A model generated the notes under the pieces. The model saw nothing but the letters and a program-made list of their open reading frames with translations, ran no database searches and was not told where the DNA came from. A DNA stretch of 64,000 bases from the NCBI RefSeq assembly GCF_050003625.1, contig NC_134400.1, positions 49,790,066 through 49,854,065 on the forward strand. Reading direction: 5' to 3'. Of the stretch, positions 56,282 through 64,000 are shown in pieces. This stretch comes from Haematobia irritans (taxonomy: Eukaryota; Arthropoda; Insecta; Diptera; Muscidae). Position 1 is the first letter of the stretch. Each line of letters opens with the position of its first letter. The translations under genes and the position numbers were made by a program.

Positions 56282-57149
56282 CACGGCTGTCACTAGTGCC
56301 AAAAACAATTTACCAAAATTTGAAGAAAATTTTACCAAAAAATTTACCAAATTTTAAAAAATGAAATTTTTTTAAAATTTTATCTCTATTGCAAATTTTA
56401 TCAAAATTGTATTTCGTTTCGTTTTGTTATTCGTGGTTTTTTCTTTAATCATTGTTGTTGTTTTAGATTTCAGCTTAAAATCATGAATTGACTAAACTAC
56501 AAGTGTAGCTTAATCAACAGAGGGAAAGAATGTTTGTCAAATTTATTTGGGCAAAATCCTATAGACTGCAAGATGGTTGGATGGACGCACGTTTCGGAAT
56601 TACCACATTCCTCATCAGCATCCTCTACTTGCAGCAAAACTATCAACCAATTATCAGAATAAATTCAGGCAGTTCATTAAACCCAAAAATGAACCACACT
56701 TGAACCTTCCGAAAAGAGGTTTACACGATGGCCAGCTTATGCCGAAATAAATTCGTACAAACATATCTCTTTTCCTTTGCCACCGTCAAATCATCGATTT
56801 GAGTGCAGTTGGCAGTCTATAGGGCTTTGCCCAAATAAATTTGACAAACATTATTTTCCTCTGTTGGTTAAGCTACACTTGTAGTTTAGTCAATTCATGG
56901 TTTTAAGCTGAAATCTAGAACAACAACAAAATTTTATTTCTATAGAAAATTTTGTCAACATTTTATTTTTATAAAAATTTTTGTCAACGTTTTATTTTTA
57001 TAAAAAAATTTTGTCAACATTTTGTTCTATAGAAAATTTGGTCAAAAAATGTTTGCAAAACCTACCAAAACATCACGAATTTTACCAATCTACCAAATAG
57101 TAAGCAATCTACCGTTTTTGGTAGAATTCTATCAACTGTGGCAACCGTG
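56282..57149. mobile_element. hAT-like MITE with 29-bp arrays, target duplication ATCAAGTA
   Basis: The left tip CACGGCTGTCAC and the right tip (reverse complement CACGGTTGCCAC) match in 10 of 12 bases. ATCAAGTA flanks at 56274-56281 and 57150-57157. Inside are ACCAAAAATT/CTACCAAAA motifs and 29-bp AT units, exactly the text that begins the AT block in family A (CATGGTTGCCACTCGAGCC). It is split by a foldback element. Confidence 0.8.
56452..56929. mobile_element. Foldback-type element with about 118-bp inverted arms
   Basis: The left arm 56452-56573 (TTAGATTTCAGCTTAAAATC, AAACTACAAGTGTAGC, TTTATTTGGGCAAA, CTATAGACTGC) is the near-perfect reverse complement of 56812-56929. The loop of about 240 bp has no open frame of note. 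The target duplication is not clear because the flanks GTTGTTGTT/AACAACAAC are also inverted. Confidence 0.8.
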
Positions 57150-57157
57150 ATCAAGTA

Positions 57158-58570
57158 CTCTATATTGAAAATTGGATGCTATAGATATAATTTTTGAATT
57201 GGTTTTAGTCCTCAGCATTGAATTTATTTTATGCTATTGTTTTTTATAAACTCATTTATCATTTGTGGCTGCTTAAAAAGTTCGCGGGTGCAAAATTCAT
57301 TGCTTCTGAGCCAAATTAGCACTATTTCCGGATCCAAAAAAAAAACTTTCATTCCTGTTGTGGTTACGCTTTTTTGCTGGGAAGTTTACCATACGAAAGA
57401 TATTTGTACTGAATGACTAAATAGCGATTTATTTCCCAGTATCAAGTAATACCTCATCTATTTGGTTCAGTGTCAATACCAAAGTCATTAAAATTAGGAC
57501 AAGAATCTTTGGTCCTAGGTACGTCTATTTTTTGCAGTGTATACTACATCTATACATAAATAACACTATGAGAATAATATAGTAATTGTTTCAGTGTATC
57601 ATTTTTGTAGCAAATGTTTTTGCGTATATCTCCACAACAATTTGTATGTGTGTGTCGATGTAAGTGTATATGTGTATGAAAAAACATTGCTAAAAAAACA
57701 ATGTTTAAAGTAAAAGTTAAAAGTTTTGCCATTGTTATTTCTAACTTGGTATATTCTAACTTTTTCGATTAAATTGACTTTTTGCAAAGGTTTAGCATTT
57801 ACCAACGCCACTGCGAATCCTTTTCAATGTGGTAAGGATATAATCCAACCCAACTGACTGTAGAGGGTGGGTGGATGGAAAGGAGGGAGGGGGTGTGTAC
57901 TAATGCCTTTGCTTTGGTCAAAGAGATAACTTTGGAAACTGTAGCATATCGAATCGAATAGTAGCAGTTTACGAAGTGAATTTTCAGTTAATTTGAGATT
58001 ATTGCTTTATGAATAATGTAGGCAACATGATATATTTAGGATAGCCATTAGGGAAGTTCATTTGTAATCAAATAGTCCATGATGACAATGACGAAGAAAC
58101 TTTCAGAGAAAATAATGATAAGCCAAACATGTAATATAGCATCGGAGAACAAAATGTAGAGGGAACTGAAGAAACATTCAATCCTTCAGAAAAATATTTC
58201 CCTATGCATGTGATGTGCCAAGCATCAGGATACGATCCTTCGATACGATCCGGGAACTTTTTGACCTTAATTAATCCCTTACCACAATACGATTTATTTT
58301 CAGAATACACAAGTTAAATTAAAATTCGTCCTAAAATTTTTCTCAAAAATGTCAAGAAAAATTAAATTGCCCCAAGATATTTTCAACCACTTTTTCTGAA
58401 AAATTGAAAAAAAAATTATTGAATTACCTTTTCACATTTCAATTCAAGAAGAAGAACAACAACGAAAATTTCAATTTATCTCAATTGCAGTGTACCTTTA
58501 TATTTCGTTGGCTTTTATATTTGGAGATTAGATAATAAACAATATTAATCTCCAAAAGCCGCTTTATTGT
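57158..58570. other. Non-coding, with MITE fragments at the left
   Basis: Bases about 57230-57385 match MITE G reversed (TTCCGGATCC, TTTTTTGCTGGGAAG), and 57450-57540 is a MITE D right end (TTTGGTCCTAGG, TTTTTGCAGTG). A G-rich patch lies at 57862-57896. From 57545 to 58570 I see no element and no gene. Confidence 0.5.
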
Positions 58571-58822
58571 TTTTTATACCCTCCACCATAGGATGGGGGT
58601 ATATTAACATTGTCATTCCTTTTGTAATACATCGAAATATTGATGTATTAAAATATATTCTGGGTCGTGTTGAAATTCTGAGTCGATCTAAGCATGTCCG
58701 TCCGTCTGTTAAAATCACGCTAACTTCCCAACGAAACAAGCTATCGACTTGAAACTTGGCTAAGTAGTTGTTATTGATGTAGGTCGGATGGTATTGCCAA
58801 TGGACCATATTAGACCACTTTT

Positions 58823-59156
58823 CGTGCAATGGTTAGCATGCCCGCTTTGCACACCCAAGGTCGTGGGTTCGATTCCTGCTTCGACCGAACACAAAAAGTT
58901 TTTCAGCTGTGGATTATCCCATCTGAGTAATGCTGGGGACATTTCTGAGGGTTTCAAAACTTCTCTAAGTGGTTTCACTGCAATGTGGAACGCTGTTCGG
59001 ACTCGGCTATAAAAAGGAGATCCCTTGTCATTGAGCTTAACACAAATTCGGGCAGCACTCAGTGATACGAGAGAAGTTCACTACTGTGGCATCACAATGG
59101 ACTGAATAGTCTAAGTGAGCCTGATGCATCGGGCTGCCACCTAACCTAACCTAACC
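58823..59156 (+). mobile_element. tRNA-derived SINE
   Basis: It begins within the A box (CGTGCAATGGTTAGCATGCC), has the B box GGTTCGATTC at 58866-58875 and ends CACCTAACCTAACCTAACC. It is the best preserved of three copies but lacks about the first twelve bases. The predicted frame across it is incidental. Confidence 0.85.
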
Positions 59157-60505
59157 ATAATTATATATAGCCCCCATATAAATCGATCCCTAGATTTGAC
59201 CTCCGGAATCTCTCGGAGGAGAAAAATTCATCCGATTCGGTTGAAATTTGGAACGTGGTGTTAGTATATGGCCGCTAACCATCATACCAAAATTGGTCCA
59301 TATCGGTCTATAGTTATATATAGCCGATCCCAAATCACACAAAAAATGGTCCATATCGGTTCATAATCATGGTTGCCACTCGAGCCAAAAATAATCTACT
59401 AAAATGTTATTTCTATAGAAAATTTTGTCTAAATTTTATTTCTATAGAAAATTTTGTCAAAATTTTATTTCTATAGAAAATTTTGTCAAAACGTTATTTT
59501 TATCAAGGTATCGACTTGAAACTTGGCACAAGTAGTTGTTATTGATGTAGGTCGGATGGTATTGCAAATGTGACATATCAGACCCCTTTTACGTATAGCC
59601 CCCATATAAACCGACGCTCAGATTTGGCTGGCGGAGCCTCTTGGAAAAGCAAATTTCATCCGATCCGGCTGAAATTTGGTACATGGTGTTAGTATATGGT
59701 TTTTAACAACCATACAAAATTGGTTCACATCGGTCCATAATTATATATAGACTCCATATAAACCGATCCCCAGATTTGGCTTGCGGAGCCTCTAAGAGAA
59801 GCAAATTTCATTCGATCCGGCTGAAATTTGGTACATGGTGTTAGTATATGTCCTCTAAAAAGCATGCAAAAATTGGTTGACATCGGTCCATAATTATATG
59901 GAGCCCCCATATAAATCGATCTCCAGATTTGACCTCCGGAGCCCCTGGGAAGAGCAAAATTTACCCGATCCGGTTGAAATTCGGTACGTGCAAAAATTGG
60001 TCCATATTGGTCTATAGTTATATATAGCCGATCCCCAAAATAATCTACCAAAATTTTATTTCTTTAGAAAATTTTGTCAAAGTTTTATTTCTACTGAAAA
60101 TTATGTCAAAATTTTAATTCTATAGAAAATTTTGTCAAAATTTTATTTCTATAGAAAATTTTATCAAAATTTTAGTTTTATGTAGAAATGTTGTCAAAAT
60201 TTTAATTCCATAGAAACTTTTGTCAAAATTTTATTTTTATACAGAAAAATTTCAAAATTTTATTTCTATAGAAACTTTTATCCAAATTTTATTTCTATAG
60301 AAAATTTTGTCCAAATTTTACTTCTATAGAAAATTTTGTGAACATTTTATTTCTATAGAAACTTTTGTCCAAATTTTATTTCTATAGAAAATTTTGACAA
60401 AATTTTATTTCTATAGAAAATTTTGTCAAACTTTTATTTCTACAGAAAACTTTGGCAAACAGAATTATATACGTATTTAACCGACCCTTTTTAATTTAAT
60501 ATATA

Positions 60506-61348
60506 GACGCAAAGAAAAAATGTTTGGAAGACGTTTTTCTTTTGTTAGAGTTTTTTGAATTGCTTCGAAAATTTTAAACTTTTATCACCAAAAAAATTCG
60601 TTTGTTACAAAATTTTTATTTTTTCAATAAAAAAAGTTATTTTCGAAACAACAACACAGTCCATTTCGTTTATATCAAACACTGTTCTTTTGACTTTAGG
60701 TCTTTAATAACACACATTTTACAGTTCAAAATTTAATATAGTACAATGTAATGTTGAATTTTTTTCGGAATCTTCCGAACATATCTGGAATATATGTAAA
60801 AAAAAAAAAAAAAACAAAAAAAAACTTTGGTCGAAGCAGGGATCGAACCCATGACCCTTGGCATGCAAGTCGGACGTAGCAACCACTGCTCCACGGTGCC
60901 AAACTAAATGTTTGTTTCTGTTAAATAAACTTTGTTTATTCGGTTCGTGGGCGCCGCAAGCTATGCTATATAAATATAACTTACAAAGTTACAAAGTGCA
61001 TGGTCCGCGGTTCGATTCTCCGTCCAGGCGAAAGGTAAAAAAAAAAAATAAAAATTTATAAAACCGTATAATTTCTTCTACATTGTTGCTTTTACATGAA
61101 AAGGTGTTAAGAACTAAAAAACCTCGTGGATGTGAGAAAGATGTGAGAGAAAATGCAATTAGCAAGAAAACAATGTTTTTTTTAGTTTTTTATGAAATTA
61201 TTTTTACATCCTGGAAAAGAATAAACGTTTATCACAAAAAGTATATACTTTTCTTCCAAATACACATCCTTACAGCGAAAAGCAAATGAGAAACGAACTT
61301 TGTTTGTCTAAAATTTCGTTTGGGAGGACAGAATTATTTTTTTGCGTC
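60506..61348. mobile_element. Element family H, 843 bp, TA target duplication, tRNA-like modules
   Basis: The left tip GACGCAAAGAAAAAA and the right tip (reverse complement GACGCAAAAAAATAA) are inverted repeats flanked by TA (60504-60505, 61349-61350). Its removal restores the family A sequence AATATATACCACGTATGG. Inside are two tRNA-like modules in opposite orientation: a minus-strand one at about 60836-60900 (B box GGTTCGATCC) and a plus-strand one ending at 61030 (GGTTCGATTC then CTCCGTCCAGGCG). A poly(A)-like run adjoins each. Confidence 0.75.
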
Positions 61349-61540
61349 TACCACGTATGGACTAACTTACAATTTAGAAGACGGTGTTAGGAAGTTCAAG
61401 GATACCTTACTATCGGCAAGTGTTACCGCAACCCAAGTAATTCGATTGTGGATGGCAGTTTTTCGTAGATGTTTCTACACAATCCAAGGTGGAGGGTACA
61501 TAAGCTTCGGCCTGGCCAAACTTTCGGCCGTATATACTTG

Positions 61541-63095
61541 TTTTTTATACCCTTCACCACTACTGTGGTACAGGGTATAATAAGTTTGTGCATTTGTATG
61601 TAACGCCAAGAAGGAGTAATCATAGACCAACCTTTTAGTATACGGATCGGCTTAGAATTAAATTCTGAGTCGATTTAGCGATGTCCGTCTGTCTGTCTGT
61701 CCGTCTGTCTGTCCGTCTGTCTGTCCGTCTGTCTGTCTGTCTGTCTGTCTGTTGATGTATTTTTGTGTGCAAAGTACAGCTCGCAGTTTTAGTCCGATTG
61801 TCCTAAAATTTGGTATAGGGTCCTGTTTCGGCTCAGAGACGATCCCTATTGATTTTGGAAAAAATCGGTTCAGATTTAGATATAGCTACCATATATATTT
61901 TTCACCGATCTGGTCATAATTGGCGTGTATAATAACCGATCTTCCTCAAATTCCGTACATCCGAATATTTTATGAGTCTCGAAAAACTTGCAAAATATCA
62001 GCAAAATCGGTTCAGATTTAGATATAGCTCCCATATATAGCTTTCGCCCGATTTACACTCATATGACCACAGAGGCCAATTTTTAACTCCGATTTAGTTG
62101 AAATTTTGCGCAGGGAGTAGAATTAGCATTGTAGCCATGCGTGCCAAATTTGGTTGAAATCGGTTCAGATTTATATATATCTCCCATATATACCTTTCGC
62201 CCGATTTACACTCATATGACCACAGAGGCCAATTTTTAACTCCGATTTAGTTGAAATTTTGCACAGGGAGTAGAATTAGCATTGTTACTATGCATGCCAA
62301 ATTTGGTTGAAATCGGTTCAGATTTGGATATATCTCCCATATATAGCTTTCGCCCGATTTACACTCATATGTCCACAGAGGCCAATTTTTAACTCCGATT
62401 TAGTTGAAATTTTGTACAGGGAGTAGAATTAGCATTGTTGCTATGCGTGCCAAATTTGGTTGAAATCGGTTCAGATTTAGATATATCTCCCATATATAGC
62501 TTTCGCCCGATTGACACTCATATGTCCACAGAGGCCAATTTTTAACTCCGATTTAGTTGAAATTTTGCACAGGGAGGAGAATAAGCATTGTTGCTATGCG
62601 TGCCAAATTTGGTTGAAATCGGTATAGATTTAGATATAGCTTCCATATATATGTTTTTCTGATTTCGACAAAAATGGTCAAAATACCAACATTTTCCTTG
62701 TAAAATCGCCACTGCTTAGTCGAAAGGTTGTAAAAATGACTCTAATTTTCCTAAACTTCTAATACATATATATCGAACGATAAATCATAAATAAACTTTT
62801 TTGAAGTTTCCTTAAAATTGCTTCAGATTTAAACGTTTCCCATATTTTTTTACTAACATTGTGTTCCACCCTAGTGCATTAGCCGACTTAAATTTTGAGT
62901 GTATAGATTTTGTAGAAGTCTATCAAATTCTTCCAGATCGAGTGATATTTAAATGTATGTATATGGGACAAACCTTTATATATAGCCCCCAACACATTTG
63001 ACGGATGTGATATGGTATCGAAAATTTAGATCTACAAAGTGGTGCAGGGTATAATATAGTCGGCCCCGCCCGACTTTAGACTTTCCTTACTGGTT
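61541..63095 (+). mobile_element. Helentron-like family B, complete
   Basis: It starts TTTTTATACCCTTCACCACT immediately at the family A end, with no spacer beyond the T run. It has a GTCT/GTCC tract at 61686-61753, about four monomers (62040-62640), and the usual subterminal mirror, hairpin and TTCCTTACTGG end. Confidence 0.85.
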
Positions 63096-63169
63096 TTATG
63101 TTATACATCGTTTTTATTTTATTTATGTTATACATCGTTTTTATTTGATTTTTTTGTATAAATGTATAA
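63096..63169. other. Short duplicated spacer
   Basis: ATGTTATACATCGTTTTTAT is repeated twice in tandem at 63098-63140, a 24-bp unit. No gene. Confidence 0.6.
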
Positions 63170-63542
63170 ATTTTTGCATGGTTGTTAGAGACCATATACT
63201 AAATTTCAGCTTGATCGGATGAAATTTGCTTCTCTTAGAGGCATCGCAAGCTAAATTTGGGGGTCCGTTTATATGGGGGCTATACGTTAAAGTGGACCGA
63301 TATGGCGCATTTGCAATACCACCCGACCTACATCAACAACAACTACTGGTGCCAAGTTTCAAGTCGATAGCTTGTTTCGTTCGGAAGTTAGCGTGATTTC
63401 AACAGACGGACGGACGGACGGACATGCTCAGATCGACTCAGAATATATATACTTTATGGGGTCTTAGAGCAATATTTCGATGCGTTACAAACGGAATGAC
63501 AAAGTTAATATACCCCCCACCCTATGGTGGAGGGTATAAAAA
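63170..63542 (-). mobile_element. Helentron-like family A, reversed, 5' part only
   Basis: One and a half monomers, a three-unit GTCC tract (63408-63421) and the 5' end CCTATGGTGGAGGGTATAAA at 63542. The monomer array is cut at 63170. Confidence 0.75.
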
Positions 63543-63872
63543 TATATAAATACATAAATAAATAAATAATTAACCCGTTTTCATTCACTATTCAGGACGT
63601 TTAATCTACAGATTCCTTGTAAAATTCCCAAAGTTTACGTTTGAAAATTACCGAATTGCCGAGAGTTTGTAATTCATTTGGTAGAGAGTTCCAAAGACGT
63701 TCAACTTTCAACTTTCAAAATATTAATATATGGAAGGAGTCTATTGCTTATTTCAGTTGTGCGTGCTTTTGTGAATTTAATACAAACGTTTTTAATGACA
63801 TATTTATCAAGTTCAAAAATTCGGCACTCGTCTCTAGACTTTTCTACAGAATACCCTAAATAACAATACTAA
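63543..63872. other. Unassigned
   Basis: An ATAAATAA patch at 63546-63570 is followed by apparently unique sequence. Overlapping open frames at 63641-63863 show no family I can name. Confidence 0.4.
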
Positions 63873-64000
63873 TTAAAACAAGTATATACGGCCGTAAGTT
63901 CGGCCAGGCCGAAGCTTATGTACCCTCCATCATGGATTGCGTAGAAACTTCTTCTCAACACTGCCATCCACAATCGAATTACTTAAGTTGCGGTAACGCT
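63873..64000 (-). mobile_element. Helentron-like family A 3' end, reversed, runs off the window
   Basis: ACAAGTATATACGGCCGTAA, the TTCGGCC-A-GGCCGAA hairpin (63898-63912) and TACCCTCCATCATGGATTGC are the family A terminus read on the minus strand. The element continues beyond base 64000. Confidence 0.8.

Larger units (their letters stand above)
58571..61540 (+). mobile_element. Helentron-like family A with SINE and family H insertions
   Basis: The 5' TTTTTATACCCTCCACCATA is at 58571 and the terminal CGGCCGTATATACTTG ends at 61540. A SINE sits at 58823-59156. The copy also holds a second leader-like segment (59510-59600, TATCGACTTGAAACTTGG), so it is a composite of two family A units. AT arrays are at 59400-59500 and 60050-60460. 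The 3' region is split by an element at 60506-61348 between AATATATA and CCACGTATGG. Confidence 0.8.

Noticed and set aside
59141..59156. Telomeric repeat tract
   Set aside because: Only three CCTAA units, always at the tail of the same SINE, and fly telomeres do not use this repeat.
60836..60900. tRNA gene on the minus strand
   Set aside because: It is the head of a SINE-like module, with an A-rich run after it and no proper acceptor stem.

Overview
The window looks like a repeat-dominated chromosomal segment from a higher fly, most likely a muscid (Stomoxys/Haematobia/Musca type). The reasons are an irritans-subfamily mariner remnant, DINE-1/Helentron-like elements with GTCY microsatellites and 153-bp central tandem repeats, a tRNA-derived SINE, and a BEL/Pao LTR retrotransposon whose primer site fits fly tRNA-Tyr. 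I found no convincing host protein-coding exon and no RNA gene. The species is inference; the repeat architecture is read directly from the sequence.

Layout. 1-3.2 kb: two overlapping copies of Helentron-like family A. 5.1-6.2 kb: family C, reversed. 6.5-8.2 kb: a family A copy split by a TA-flanked MITE and ended by a SINE. 8.5-11.9 kb: a family-B-like Helentron split by a hAT element (8-bp target duplication), itself split by a second hAT (another 8-bp duplication), which carries a third, TA-flanked element. 13.0-13.5 kb: a decayed Tc1/mariner transposase. 15.6-26.5 kb: a family C fragment split by MITE G, which is split by a complete 9.88-kb BEL/Pao element. 27.3-31.0 kb: three family B Helentrons head to tail. 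33-36 kb: families A and C, then a broken mariner (36-37 kb). 38.6-45.3 kb: reversed family A copies broken by further insertions, including a 751-bp hAT. 45.8-57.2 kb: MITEs, a family B element, several family A copies and a hAT-like MITE holding a foldback element. 58.6-63.1 kb: family A (carrying a SINE and an 843-bp TA-flanked element) abutting family B. The window ends in reversed family A pieces.

The only intact large gene is the 1,735-codon Gag-Pol of the BEL/Pao element (19166-24373). Its two 492-bp LTRs differ at one base by my alignment, so it inserted recently. It is unusual in having a second reading frame after pol, where a retrovirus would carry env. That frame repeats the zinc-knuckle plus aspartic-protease part of Gag-Pol, sits directly behind a textbook 3' splice site, and contains one in-frame TAA. 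The element's long leader has a matching 5' splice site and carries a MITE that differs from its relatives mainly by A-to-G changes. These are the observations most worth following up.

Helentron families A, B and C share one design: a subterminal inverted repeat, a 5' TATACCC motif, a GTCY tract (A and B), a tandem array of about 153 bp, a short 3' hairpin and an ACTTGTT end. Family A also contains 29-bp AT-rich palindromic arrays that appear to come from a hAT-like MITE seen in isolation at 56.3-57.1 kb.
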